Source of the DNA: Flavobacterium aquariorum
Lineage (GTDB): Bacteria > Bacteroidota > Bacteroidia > Flavobacteriales > Flavobacteriaceae
Reading direction: 5' to 3'
DNA length: 64,000 bases
NCBI RefSeq assembly: GCF_003254745.1
Contig: NZ_QKXH01000004.1
Location: 248,001-312,000, forward strand
Shown piece by piece: positions 36,099 to 44,562 of the stretch (the first letter of the stretch is position 1; each line of letters opens with the position of its first letter). The notes beneath the pieces are model-generated. The model was not told the DNA's origin, searched no databases, and worked only from the letters and a program-made list of their open reading frames with translations. The position numbers were made by a program, and so were the translations under genes.

Positions 36099-36521
36099 TT
36101 AATTGTAAATACGAATAAGCGTTTCATTTATTACTTGTACGCGGTATTGTTTCATTGGGTAAGTCGCTGCTGTAGTTGCTTGACCGGTGAAAAGATTGTA
36201 TTCTTTTTTATCACAAGAACAAACGGCATTGATCCCATTGATAGTCATTGTTGAGCAAGAACTTAATTCTTGATTAGGGCAAGCAGCATCAAAAGCATTG
36301 TAGCCACTTCCTGTATAGATGACAATTATACCTCTAGCACCCGCATCAGCATAATAAATGGGATTACTAACGTACTTTAAGTTTGAATAAAGAGGAAAGT
36401 TCAGATTCAAGTCTACTGAGAAAGAATAATTGGGTATATATGGGTTTTTGTTGGAGTTTTCGTTATTGCTGCATCCCAAGAAAAAAAGCGAGATAATAAT
36501 TATAAGGAAGTATTTTTTCAT
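36099..36521 (-). CDS. Rieske-fold lipoprotein without histidine ligands
   Basis: 140 aa. Lipobox LFFLGC (Cys17). The later part follows a Rieske layout: box 1 at C81-P82-N83 and box 2 at C101-S102-C103-D104, then YNLFTG and a terminal strand pair. In a Rieske cluster the third residue of box 1 and the fourth of box 2 are His; here they are Asn and Asp, so a normal [2Fe-2S] site is not possible. Cys89 and Cys103 sit where bc1-type Rieske proteins have their disulfide. Function unknown; divergent from greA. Identification as Rieske-like is from motif layout only. Confidence 0.65.
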   Translation of the reverse strand: MKKYFLIIIISLFFLGCSNNENSNKNPYIPNYSFSVDLNLNFPLYSNLKYVSNPIYYADAGARGIIVIYTGSGYNAFDAACPNQELSSCSTMTINGINAVCSCDKKEYNLFTGQATTAATYPMKQYRVQVINETLIRIYN

Positions 36522-36598
36522 GTCAAAAATTAAGTGTAAACTATTAGCGAAACAAATTTAAATTATTTAACTTTGAATTTGTTATGATTAACATATAA

Positions 36599-36631
36599 TT
36601 GTAAACTAAAAACAAAAATATACTATCTTTG
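36599..36631 (+). promoter_or_regulatory. Promoter of greA
   Basis: TTG (36599-36601), 22-nt spacer, TATCTTTG (36624-36631). Transcription should start about 36637, so the leader before the greA ATG is about 50 nt and begins with a hairpin. Confidence 0.65.
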
Positions 36632-36637
36632 TGGAAA

Positions 36638-36664
36638 GAAATCCCGTCCTGATGGGATTTTTTC
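36638..36664 (+). terminator. Terminator-like hairpin in the greA leader
   Basis: AAATCCC (36640-36646) pairs with GGGATTT (36655-36661), followed by TTTT, all between the promoter and the greA start codon. It has the form of an attenuator at the very 5' end of the mRNA. Confidence 0.6.
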
Positions 36665-36687
36665 TATTTTATATAAATGACGAAATT

Positions 36688-37164
36688 ATGAGCGCAATAT
36701 CTTATTACACAGCGGAAGGATTAAAAAAATTAAGAGAAGAATTAGATTATTTAAAAAGCGTGATGCGCCCAAAGGCATCTCAGGATATAGCAGAAGCAAG
36801 GGATAAAGGCGATTTATCTGAGAATGCAGAATATGATGCAGCCAAAGAGGCCCAAGGAATGCTGGAAATGAGAATTGCCAAGTTGGAAGAGGTGCATTCT
36901 AACGCAAGATTAATTGATGAAACGCATTTGGATCTTTCTAAAGTGTTGGTTTTATCGATTGTGAAAATCAAAAACCAAACCAATGGAATGGAAATGAAAT
37001 ACACATTGGTTGCCGAAAGTGAAGCCGATTTAAAAACTGGTAAAATATCGGTTACTTCTCCTATCGGGAAAGGTTTATTAGGTAAAAAAGTAGGTGAAGT
37101 AGCCGAAATTACGGTACCTAATGGTGTTTTGAAATTTGAAATTCTTGAAATTTCAAGAGAGTAA
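36688..37164 (+). CDS. greA: Transcription elongation factor GreA
   Basis: 158 aa: N-terminal coiled coil beginning YYTAEGLKKLREELDYLK, with the acidic tip DLSENAEYDAAKEAQ that reaches the RNA polymerase active site and stimulates cleavage of backtracked RNA, then the FKBP-like C-terminal domain (PIGKGLLGKKVGE). I use ATG 36688; the frame is open to 36631 but that part is the promoter and leader hairpin. HIT gene follows after 58 nt. Confidence 0.96.
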   Translation: MSAISYYTAEGLKKLREELDYLKSVMRPKASQDIAEARDKGDLSENAEYDAAKEAQGMLEMRIAKLEEVHSNARLIDETHLDLSKVLVLSIVKIKNQTNGMEMKYTLVAESEADLKTGKISVTSPIGKGLLGKKVGEVAEITVPNGVLKFEILEISRE

Positions 37165-37222
37165 TTTTTTAACTGTTGAATCGTTTATTTGGTTAATCAA
37201 ATAAAAAATAAACCAATCGATA

Positions 37223-37612
37223 ATGAGTACTATTTTTAAAAGAATAATTGACGGAGAAATACCTTGTTACAAAGTAGCAGAGGATGAAAATTTCTTGGCT
37301 TTTCTGGATGTAAATCCAAATGCAAAAGGACATACACTTTGTATTCCTAAGAAAGAAGTAGACAAGTTTTTTGATATTGAAGACGATTTATATCTTGGAT
37401 TAATGGCTTTCTCCAAAAAAGTGGCCATTGCTTTAGAGAAAACAGTTCCTTGCAAAAGAATAGGCGTGGCTGTTGTGGGACTTGAAGTGCCTCATGCGCA
37501 TGTTCATTTAATTCCTTTGAATGAAATGGGCGAAATGACATTTAGACACAAAGTAAGCTTAACAAAGGAAGAGTTTGAATCTTTGGCAAAAAGTATTCAA
37601 GCAAATTTGTAA
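37223..37612 (+). CDS. HIT-family (HINT-like) nucleotide hydrolase
   Basis: 129 aa with the histidine triad HAHVHLIPL at residues about 92-100 and the N-terminal IFKRIIDGEIPCYKV signature. HINT proteins hydrolyse nucleoside phosphoramidates and aminoacyl-adenylates. Downstream of greA, a common flavobacterial pairing, and closed by a long-stem terminator. Confidence 0.95.
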   Translation: MSTIFKRIIDGEIPCYKVAEDENFLAFLDVNPNAKGHTLCIPKKEVDKFFDIEDDLYLGLMAFSKKVAIALEKTVPCKRIGVAVVGLEVPHAHVHLIPLNEMGEMTFRHKVSLTKEEFESLAKSIQANL

Positions 37613-37628
37613 AACAATATAGGCTAGT

Positions 37629-37674
37629 AACACGAATCTTTTAAGGAGTAATTTTAAAAGGTTCGTGTTTTTTT
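37629..37674 (+). terminator. Terminator of greA-HIT
   Basis: A 16-bp stem (37629-37644 with 37654-37669, one T-G wobble) followed by a T-run. It runs up to the ATG at 37675, which argues against that ATG as a start of the next gene. Confidence 0.85.
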
Positions 37675-37695
37675 ATGCCTAAAAAAGGGATAGTT

Positions 37696-38862
37696 ATGAA
37701 ATACATATTTTTATTTTTGATGTTTACTGTTGTCAGTTTAGGCCAAACCAAAGGGATTTATGATGTGGTTGATGCTAAAATGGACAAGATCCCTTATAAT
37801 TTGAGTAACACAACTGTTGGAATTGCAGAATATATCAATGCAAATTTCAAATCTGAAAATGATAAAGTAAGAGCTGCTTTCTATTGGACGGCCTCAAACA
37901 TAAGGTATGATATTGAGAACATAGAATCCATTGATTACAAAGAGATTTCACAAGATAAAATAAAAAACGCAGTACTTACCAAAAAAGGAGTTTGTATCCA
38001 TTATGCTGAGGTCTTTAATGATATTGCCAAAAAAGTGGGAGTCAAATCCTATCTTGTTTTCGGATATACCAAGCAAAATGGGAAAGTAGATATACTGGCA
38101 CATGCTTGGTGTGCCGCTAGAATTGACAATGTTTGGTGGCTTTTTGATCCCACTTGGGGAGCGGGTTATGTTGATAAAAAGAAGTTTTTTAAGAAAATAA
38201 ACAATCTCAATTATAAGGTTGCTCCAAGTCAATTTATCGCATCACATATGCCTTTTGATTATTTATGGCAGTTTTTAAATTACCCAGTGACAAATCAAGA
38301 ATTTATTGAGGGGAAAACCCTGTTGAATAAAGCCAAACCGAATTTTGATTTCGTTGCTCAAATAGGGGAGTTTGATAATATGTCGGATTTGGATAAAGCA
38401 AAAACTTCTTTAATCCGAATGGAGAAAAATGGAGTCAAAAACAAATTGATTCAAGAGTTTGTTTTTTCAAAAAAGAGTGAGGTAGATGCTATTCAGAATA
38501 ATGAAGCAATGGATAAGATGCAGGCAATTAGTGACGATTATAATCAAGCAATCACAATGTTTAATGATTTTATTTATTATCGTAATAATAGATTCAAACC
38601 AGTTTTGCCAGATGAAGCAATTAAGGCTATGATTGAATCTCCAAAACAAAAAATAATAGATTGTCAAAGCCGTATTTATAAGATTGGTGCTTATAATGAC
38701 AGCAATACGGCAAGTGTAAAATCATTAAAGAATTCTATAATTGATGTTCTTAAGCAAATCGAAGTGCAAGAAAAATTCGGGAACGATTATTTAAGCAAAA
38801 GCAAATCGGGCAGAAAAGGAATGTTTACCAAAGTGACTTTTTTCGGAATTCCGGTTAAATAA
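37696..38862 (+). CDS. Exported transglutaminase-like protein
   Basis: 388 aa from ATG 37696 with a signal peptide (MKYIFLFLMFTVVSLG). Transglutaminase/cysteine protease-like core (about 45-175): Cys in KKGVCIHYAEVF, His in ILAHAWC and Asp in WWLFDPTWG form the full Cys-His-Asp triad, so it may be an active peptidase or amidase. The C-terminal 200 residues have helical segments and no known domain. The substrate is unknown. Its 3' end is 3 nt from the convergent histidine kinase gene. Confidence 0.85.
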   Translation: MKYIFLFLMFTVVSLGQTKGIYDVVDAKMDKIPYNLSNTTVGIAEYINANFKSENDKVRAAFYWTASNIRYDIENIESIDYKEISQDKIKNAVLTKKGVCIHYAEVFNDIAKKVGVKSYLVFGYTKQNGKVDILAHAWCAARIDNVWWLFDPTWGAGYVDKKKFFKKINNLNYKVAPSQFIASHMPFDYLWQFLNYPVTNQEFIEGKTLLNKAKPNFDFVAQIGEFDNMSDLDKAKTSLIRMEKNGVKNKLIQEFVFSKKSEVDAIQNNEAMDKMQAISDDYNQAITMFNDFIYYRNNRFKPVLPDEAIKAMIESPKQKIIDCQSRIYKIGAYNDSNTASVKSLKNSIIDVLKQIEVQEKFGNDYLSKSKSGRKGMFTKVTFFGIPVK

Positions 38863-38865
38863 AAT

Positions 38866-40011
38866 TTACGTTTTTCTTAAGACAATTTGCATCGTTGTTC
38901 CTTTTCCAATCTCAGAGTTTAATACTTTGATCGTGCCCTTGTGGTATTCCTCGACAATTCTTTTGGTTAAAGAAAGTCCAAGTCCCCATCCTCTTTTTTT
39001 GGTGGTAAAACCGGTTTCGAATATGCGGTGAAACTCTTTTTTTGGAATGCCGCTGCCGGTATCGGTTACGTTTATTTTTACATGATGATTGTCTTCTTCT
39101 ATTTCCATTGCCAATTTCCCCCTTCCTTTCATGGCGTCAATGGAATTTTTGACTAGATTTTCTATAGTCCAACTGTGTAAAGTAGGATTTAATAAAATGT
39201 TTATGGGCTTGGAAGGTGCCTTGAAGGAGAATTCAATTTGGTCAGAAAAGCGAGAAATTAAATAATTATAAGATTGTTTGGTTTCTTCGACTACATCTTT
39301 TAATTCTAATTTGGGCTCTGAACCAATTTTAGAAAAGCGATCGGTAATAGTCAGTAAACGTTCGATATCTTTTTCGATTTCAAGAGTTATGGATTCATCA
39401 ATATTCTCCATTTTTAAAATTTCCAACCAACCGATTAATGAAGAAAGAGGTGTTCCTATTTGGTGAGCTGTTTCTTTGGCCATTCCAGCCCACAATTTGT
39501 TTTGGGTAGACATTTTGTGGCTGAGGTAAAAATTGTAAATAAGAATGCCGCACAAAACGATAATTAGTGACAAAGCGATTGGGTAATATTTTAGTTTACC
39601 TATCAAGGAAGAATTACCATAATATAATTCCTGTGATTTTCCAGGCGCATAGATGATTTTGATAGGCTCATTTTCGCTTTTTAGTTCGTCCAAATATTCA
39701 ATAGCTCTTTTTTTGTTTTTTATGATTTCCTCATCAATATTTACGGAGTTAATAATACTGTCATTCTCAGTCAATATGAGTGGAATTGTGGTATTGTTGT
39801 TGAAAATCTGTAGCGGTAAATCCACTTCGGTATTTTCTTGGGCATTAATTAATGTTTTCTCGGCTGTAGCCCAAAGATTCATTTTTATTCGCTCTTCATT
39901 TTTGAATATTTGAAAAAAAGTATATGTATTCCAAAGAATAATCGTAATTATCAAAAGTGAAATAAAAATAATGATCCAACGTATGGGATTGCTGTTTTCA
40001 GAAAAATTCAT
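38866..40011 (-). CDS. Sensor histidine kinase (orphan)
   Basis: 381 aa from ATG 40011 (MNFSENSNPIRW). One membrane helix at the N-terminus (about 10-33), a small extracytoplasmic domain to about residue 145, and a second helix (about 150-170). HisKA has AHQIGTPLSSL with the phospho-acceptor His183; the ATP domain has N box NLVKNSIDAM, G1 DTGSGIP and G2 GWGLGLSL. All catalytic motifs are intact. No response regulator is adjacent, so its partner is encoded elsewhere; stimulus unknown. Confidence 0.9.
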   Translation of the reverse strand: MNFSENSNPIRWIIIFISLLIITIILWNTYTFFQIFKNEERIKMNLWATAEKTLINAQENTEVDLPLQIFNNNTTIPLILTENDSIINSVNIDEEIIKNKKRAIEYLDELKSENEPIKIIYAPGKSQELYYGNSSLIGKLKYYPIALSLIIVLCGILIYNFYLSHKMSTQNKLWAGMAKETAHQIGTPLSSLIGWLEILKMENIDESITLEIEKDIERLLTITDRFSKIGSEPKLELKDVVEETKQSYNYLISRFSDQIEFSFKAPSKPINILLNPTLHSWTIENLVKNSIDAMKGRGKLAMEIEEDNHHVKINVTDTGSGIPKKEFHRIFETGFTTKKRGWGLGLSLTKRIVEEYHKGTIKVLNSEIGKGTTMQIVLRKT

Positions 40012-40404
40012 AAAAGTAAATTTGTGGTATAAATATAACGAAATAATAGCCGTCGGATTGTGTTGGTACAAAAAATCATTGTTTCAAATATCCAAATTGT
40101 AATTGCTTTTGGAGCTACTTAACTTCGTTGAATCTCCGATTTCCCGCTGTCCATTATATTCCGGATTAACAAAAACTATGGCAAAAAAACTTGTTTTTCT
40201 AAATCGGGAGATGCCACTTCTATAAGGTTTAGGGTATTTGTTTTTATATGGAGATATTCATTGTTTTCTTATCGGTCATACATAATTCGCATATCTTCAT
40301 TGGTGTTTGTTACCAATTTAAGGACATGCTCATTTCATAATATAATTGTTGAATTATCGATAATCTAACTGCTATTTTGTTATTTTTGTCCAAATAAAAA
40401 TTTT
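40012..40404. other. 393-bp intergenic gap
   Basis: No ORF of note. It holds a degenerate family II repeat (40111-40234) and, near the right end, a TATTTTTG -7-like element (40381-40388) about 17 nt before the flavin reductase ATG. Confidence 0.6.
40111..40234 (-). repeat. Family II repeat, degenerate copy C
   Basis: Read on the minus strand, TATAGAAGTGGCATC at one end and GGACAGCGGGAAAT then AGTAGCTCC at the other recall the family II ends, but about 20 bases are inserted before the terminal AGCTCC and the central hairpin is imperfect. Recognised by the order of motifs only. Confidence 0.5.
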
Positions 40405-41280
40405 ATGATTAGCATTGATCCAAAAAGCATTGACACCGTAAAGCTGCAAGGGTATTTACAAAGCTCAGTTGGGCCTCGGCCTATTGCTTTTGCTAGTACT
40501 ATAGGGAAAAATGGCATTCCCAATTTGTCTCCTTTTAGTTTTTTTAATGTATTCAGTGCCAATCCGCCAGTGCTTATTTTTTCACCCGCAAGACGCGTAA
40601 GGGATAATACGGTCAAACACACCTTGATAAATGTAGAAGCCACTTTAGAAGTCGTAATCAACGTGGTAAATTACGATATGGTGCAGCAAACTTCCTTGGC
40701 CAGTACAGAATATGCCGAAGGTGTTGACGAGTTTTTAAAAGCTGGATTTACTCCGGTTCCTTCAGATATTGTAAAACCATATCGGGTAAAAGAATCGCCT
40801 GTACAGTTTGAGTGCAAGGTGACCCAGATAATTCCTTTGGGAACAGAAGGTGGTGCAGGGAATTTAATTATTTGTGAAGTGATTCGTATGCATATCAATG
40901 AAGCGGTTCTAAATGAGAATGGAGCCATCGACCAGCATAAAATTGACTTGGTTTCCAGGCTGGGGGCTAATTGGTATTCCAGATCCAATCAAGGACTGTT
41001 TGAAGTGCCAAAACCGCTTACAACTCTGGGAGTTGGGGTAGATGCTATACCTGATTTTGTTAAAAATAGTTCGGTTTTTGACGGGAATGATTTAGGAATG
41101 TTAGGTAATATTGAAGCCTTGCCTACTAAAGAGGAAGTTAGTATATTTGTAAATCAAAATTTTGCAGTAAAGGCTGTTTTGAGCTCGGATGACCTTGAAA
41201 AACAGCACTTGGAAGCCAAAAAATATCTTTTAGACAGTGATGTGCTTTCGGCTTGGAAAGTGCTTTTAGCCAAAAAATAA
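40405..41280 (+). CDS. Flavin reductase-like FMN-binding protein
   Basis: 291 aa. The split-barrel flavin domain fills residues about 15-200: SVGPRPIAFASTIGKNGIPNLSPFSFF and PPVLIFSPARR are the FMN-contacting strands of the flavin reductase-like family. An additional helical C-terminal stretch of 80-90 residues follows. Likely reduces or binds FMN as part of a monooxygenase or as a general flavoprotein; partner not evident. DUF3127 gene follows 32 nt later. Confidence 0.88.
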   Translation: MISIDPKSIDTVKLQGYLQSSVGPRPIAFASTIGKNGIPNLSPFSFFNVFSANPPVLIFSPARRVRDNTVKHTLINVEATLEVVINVVNYDMVQQTSLASTEYAEGVDEFLKAGFTPVPSDIVKPYRVKESPVQFECKVTQIIPLGTEGGAGNLIICEVIRMHINEAVLNENGAIDQHKIDLVSRLGANWYSRSNQGLFEVPKPLTTLGVGVDAIPDFVKNSSVFDGNDLGMLGNIEALPTKEEVSIFVNQNFAVKAVLSSDDLEKQHLEAKKYLLDSDVLSAWKVLLAKK

Positions 41281-41312
41281 ATTCAAAGTAACAATAATAA
41301 AACAAAAAGAAG

Positions 41313-41687
41313 ATGGAAGTATTAGGAAAAATTAAAGTTGTTAATCCAGAGCAACAAGTGAGTGCAGCATTCAAAAAAAGAGAATTGGTTGTTACTACAG
41401 ATGAGCAATATCCACAGCACATTCTGATTGAATTTACTCAAGACAAATGTGATTTACTAAGCAATTATAATATTGGAGAAGCCGTAAAAGTATCTATCAA
41501 TTTGAGAGGAAGAGAATGGGTTAATCCACAAGGTGAAACAAGATATTTTAACAGTATCCAAGGTTGGAGAATTGAAAGATTGGTTGCTGATGCACCAACT
41601 CAACAAGCACCTCCAATGCCAGCTGCAGCAACTTTTGCACCAGCAACTAACTTAAATGAAGAAGATGCGGACGATTTGCCATTCTAA
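41313..41687 (+). CDS. DUF3127 protein with SSB-like acidic tail
   Basis: 124 aa. Residues 1-90 are the DUF3127 domain, which looks like a small OB-fold (strand pattern VLGKIKVVN, RELVVTTDE, ILIEFTQ, VKVSINLRGREW, FNSIQGWRIERL). A P/A-rich linker leads to the acidic end EEDADDLPF, closely like the end of SSB in this same window (INDLPF). I infer an ssDNA-associated or SSB-partner role; no function is established to my knowledge. Confidence 0.85.
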   Translation: MEVLGKIKVVNPEQQVSAAFKKRELVVTTDEQYPQHILIEFTQDKCDLLSNYNIGEAVKVSINLRGREWVNPQGETRYFNSIQGWRIERLVADAPTQQAPPMPAAATFAPATNLNEEDADDLPF

Positions 41688-41706
41688 AAAATAAAATGCA
41701 ATTTTT

Positions 41707-41755
41707 AAATTCCAAATTCCAATTAACAATATATAATTGGAATTTGGAATTTTTC
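41707..41755. terminator. Terminator of the flavin reductase/DUF3127 genes
   Basis: A perfect 18-bp stem (41707-41724 with 41735-41752) with a 10-nt loop; the arms are built from AAATTCC/GGAATTT units. Followed by a short T-rich stretch. Confidence 0.75.
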
Positions 41756-41804
41756 ATTTATTGGAATTTGAAGTTGCCATTGAAATTGATTTTTAAAATT
41801 GAAA

Positions 41805-42443
41805 ATGTATTATTTATCTAAAGCTTTATTTTTTCCACCCGTTTCTCACGCCGATAGCGATGGAATTCTTGCGTTTGGGGGGGACTTGTCTCCAGAGCGT
41901 TTGCAGTTAGCTTATAATAGTGGAATTTTTCCATGGTTCAACGAAGGAGAGCCTATTATTTGGTGGTCACCCAATCCTAGAATGGTGCTGTTCTTGGATG
42001 AATTGATTGTTTCCAAAAGCATGCGAAACATCCTAAACCGAAACATTTTTACGGTTACTTTCAATCAAAATTTCAGGGACGTTATTTCCAATTGTCAGCA
42101 AATAAAGCGGGGTGGACAAACAGGAACTTGGATTACCAACGAAATGATTGAAGCCTATTGTAGGCTGAATGAATTAGGAATTGCAAAATCAATCGAAGTT
42201 TGGCAAAATGATCAATTAGTTGGCGGTTTGTACGGCATCGATTTAGGACATGTTTTCTGTGGTGAAAGCATGTTTTCTTTGGTTTCCAATGCTTCCAAAG
42301 TGGCATTTATCGCTTTGGTAAACCAACTCAAAAAAGACAATTATCGCTTGTTGGATTGTCAGGTTTACAACGAACATCTCGAAAGTTTAGGCTGTAGGGA
42401 AATTGAGCGGGAAGCTTTCATGGCAATTTTGAAGAGTAAATAG
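41805..42443 (+). CDS. aat: Leucyl/phenylalanyl-tRNA-protein transferase
   Basis: 212 aa from ATG 41805 (the TTG at 41799 adds two residues). Adds Leu or Phe from tRNA to N-terminal Arg/Lys of proteins and so marks them for ClpAP (N-degron route). The family blocks are all seen: GILAFGGDLSPERL, YNSGIFPWF, WWSPNPRMVL, and GGLYGIDLGHVFCGESMFS. Convergent with the end of the thiamine operon. Confidence 0.95.
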   Translation: MYYLSKALFFPPVSHADSDGILAFGGDLSPERLQLAYNSGIFPWFNEGEPIIWWSPNPRMVLFLDELIVSKSMRNILNRNIFTVTFNQNFRDVISNCQQIKRGGQTGTWITNEMIEAYCRLNELGIAKSIEVWQNDQLVGGLYGIDLGHVFCGESMFSLVSNASKVAFIALVNQLKKDNYRLLDCQVYNEHLESLGCREIEREAFMAILKSK

Positions 42444-42462
42444 TTTAAAAAAAGAAAGGTTT

Positions 42463-42535
42463 ACCATATAAGAAATATAAGGACATATAAGAGTTTAACG
42501 TTCTAGCTTAAATGAACTTATATTTCTTATATGGT
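42463..42535. terminator. Long-stem hairpin between aat and thiF
   Basis: A perfect 19-bp inverted repeat (42463-42481 with 42517-42535) with a 35-nt loop; the right arm touches the thiF stop codon. It contains ATATAAG units and lies at a convergent junction, so it could end both transcripts, though there is no real U-run. Confidence 0.65.
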
Positions 42536-43245
42536 TAAAATTTTATTTTTGTAAAACTCCAATTCAAAGTGCTGAACAATACCAATTCGTTCTTTAAAGT
42601 AGGTAAATCAATTATCAGTTTTAAGGTTTCATGAGCCATCATAGTTCCAATCATTCCTGGCAAAGTTCCCAGTACGCCATTAAGGCTGCAATTGGGTACA
42701 TCTTTTGGATTGGGCGGTTCCGGAAATAAATCCCGAAGATTTTTACTTCCGTTACGGTTGAAAACGGCCATTTGTCCTTCAAAATTCAATATGCTTCCGT
42801 AAACCAATGTTTTTCCTAAAGCAACACAGGTATCATTGACCAAATAACGAGTTTCAAAATTATCCGATCCATCGACAACAAAATCATAATCCTGCATAAT
42901 TGCAGCGGCATTTTCGGAGGTTAATTTTTCTTCGAATGCCAAAATGGAAATCAAAGGATTCATTTCTTCCAATGTTTCTTTTGCCATGATGGCTTTACTT
43001 TTACCCACATGGTTTTGGGTGTATAAAATTTGACGGTGTAGGTTATGAATCTCAATTTTATCAAAATCGACAATTCCAATTGTGCCTACACCAGCTGTAG
43101 CCATATATTGCAAAATAGGACAGCCCAATCCGCCGGCGCCAATGACCAATACTCTTGCTTTTTTTAGTTTTTCCTGTCCTTCGTCGCCAATTTCGGGGAG
43201 GATCATTTGGCGGTTGTATCTTAAATATTCTTGAATTATACTCAT
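42535..43245 (-). CDS. thiF: ThiF/MoeB-type adenylyltransferase lacking zinc cysteines
   Basis: 236-aa E1-like enzyme that should adenylate the C-terminal GG of ThiS. Nucleotide loop VIGAGGLGCP, DFDKIEIHNLHRQ, the DGSDNFETRYLVND adenylation motif and GVLGTLPG are all present. In contrast to E. coli ThiF/MoeB, the first zinc CxxC is replaced (NLRDLFPEP) and no C-terminal CxxC is seen; there is also no rhodanese domain. It is the last gene of the thi operon, 39 nt after thiH, which supports the ThiF role. Confidence 0.87.
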   Translation of the reverse strand: MSIIQEYLRYNRQMILPEIGDEGQEKLKKARVLVIGAGGLGCPILQYMATAGVGTIGIVDFDKIEIHNLHRQILYTQNHVGKSKAIMAKETLEEMNPLISILAFEEKLTSENAAAIMQDYDFVVDGSDNFETRYLVNDTCVALGKTLVYGSILNFEGQMAVFNRNGSKNLRDLFPEPPNPKDVPNCSLNGVLGTLPGMIGTMMAHETLKLIIDLPTLKNELVLFSTLNWSFTKIKF

Positions 43246-43284
43246 TTTTGTTAAGTCTTAAAGTTATAAAGTTGAAAGGAGGTA

Positions 43285-44442
43285 TTAATTATGGATTGAA
43301 TTCTCTTTAAGGCTTTCGGCTTTCGACTTTTGGCTAAATGTTCTGTCCCAATCTTTCCATATCGGTTCGTATCCTCTATCGCTGATTATTTTGGCAATTT
43401 CTTGGGCAGAACGTTCATCGCTAATCTCAAATTGTTCTAAAGATTGTGGGTCAACAACGTAACCGCCCGGATTGGTTTTGGATCCCGCACTCATGCTGGT
43501 AACCCCAATCGGAATGATATTATTCCTGAAATTTTCATTCTCCCGTGTCGAAATTGAAATCTCCAAATCTTCATTCCATAATCGATATGCGCATATTAAT
43601 TGCGTCAAATCTTTGTCGTCCATAATAAAGTTGGGTTCGATAATTCCTTCGGCGGGTCGCAATCTCGGAAAGGAAACTGAATATTTAGTTTGCCAATAAG
43701 TTTTCTGTAAATAATCCAAATGCATGGCATTGAAAAAACTATCCGTTCGCCAATCTTCCAAGCCTAATAAAACGCCCAGTCCAATCTTGTGAATTCCAGC
43801 TTTTCCAATTCGGTCTGGTGTTTCCAAGCGAAAATCAAAATTGGACTTTTTACCTTTGGTATGATATTTTTTATATACTTCCTGATGATAGGTCTCCTGA
43901 TATACCAAAACCGAATACACTCCAGCTTCGTGTAGTTTTTGGTATTCTTCGGTGGAAAGAGGCTGTACTTCTACCGAAATGGTTGAGAATTGCTCTTTTA
44001 TTTGATCAATCGCATTCAGGAAATAATTGATGTTTACGGTATAATTGGCTTCTCCCGTTACCAATAATACATGATTAAAACCTGCCATTTTCAAGGCTTC
44101 GACTTCCAGTTTTATTTCAGTGTCGGATAGTGTTTTGCGTTTGATTTTATTATCCAAACTGAAACCACAATACGTGCAAATGTTTTGGCATTCATTGCTT
44201 AAATACAGAGGTGCATACATTTGAATGGTTTTCCCAAAACGTTTTTTGGTCAATTCGTGGCATTCTTGTGCCATTTGCTCCAAATAGATCGTGGCTGCTG
44301 GTGAAATCAGAGACAAGAAATCGTCTAGATTTCTTTTGCTTTTTGCCAATGCCTGTTCCACTTGTTTGGTGGTCGTTTGGTATATTTTGGTTTGAATGGT
44401 ATCCCAATCATAACCCTCAAAAACCGATTTGTATGTTTTCAT
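43285..44442 (-). CDS. thiH: 2-iminoacetate synthase ThiH (tyrosine lyase)
   Basis: 385-aa radical-SAM enzyme that cleaves tyrosine to dehydroglycine and p-cresol for the thiazole ring. Radical-SAM cluster CQNICTYC (CxxxCxxC), LLVTGEAN as the GGE-like SAM motif, and the C-terminal BATS-type region. Presence of ThiH, and no ThiO glycine oxidase in the operon, means this strain makes the glycine imine from tyrosine. 120 nt after thiG. Confidence 0.96.
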   Translation of the reverse strand: MKTYKSVFEGYDWDTIQTKIYQTTTKQVEQALAKSKRNLDDFLSLISPAATIYLEQMAQECHELTKKRFGKTIQMYAPLYLSNECQNICTYCGFSLDNKIKRKTLSDTEIKLEVEALKMAGFNHVLLVTGEANYTVNINYFLNAIDQIKEQFSTISVEVQPLSTEEYQKLHEAGVYSVLVYQETYHQEVYKKYHTKGKKSNFDFRLETPDRIGKAGIHKIGLGVLLGLEDWRTDSFFNAMHLDYLQKTYWQTKYSVSFPRLRPAEGIIEPNFIMDDKDLTQLICAYRLWNEDLEISISTRENENFRNNIIPIGVTSMSAGSKTNPGGYVVDPQSLEQFEISDERSAQEIAKIISDRGYEPIWKDWDRTFSQKSKAESLKENSIHN

Positions 44443-44562
44443 AATGTTTGTTTTTACCGTAAGGTTCGCAAAGTTTTATATTTTGAATTCTTAGAGTTAA
44501 GTCCGCAAGGCTTTGCGGATTTCGCGTCAATCATTGCATCCCTTGCGGTTAATTTTCGACAA

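Noticed and set aside
36631..36687. N-terminal extension of GreA
   Set aside because: Consists of the promoter -7 element and the leader hairpin.
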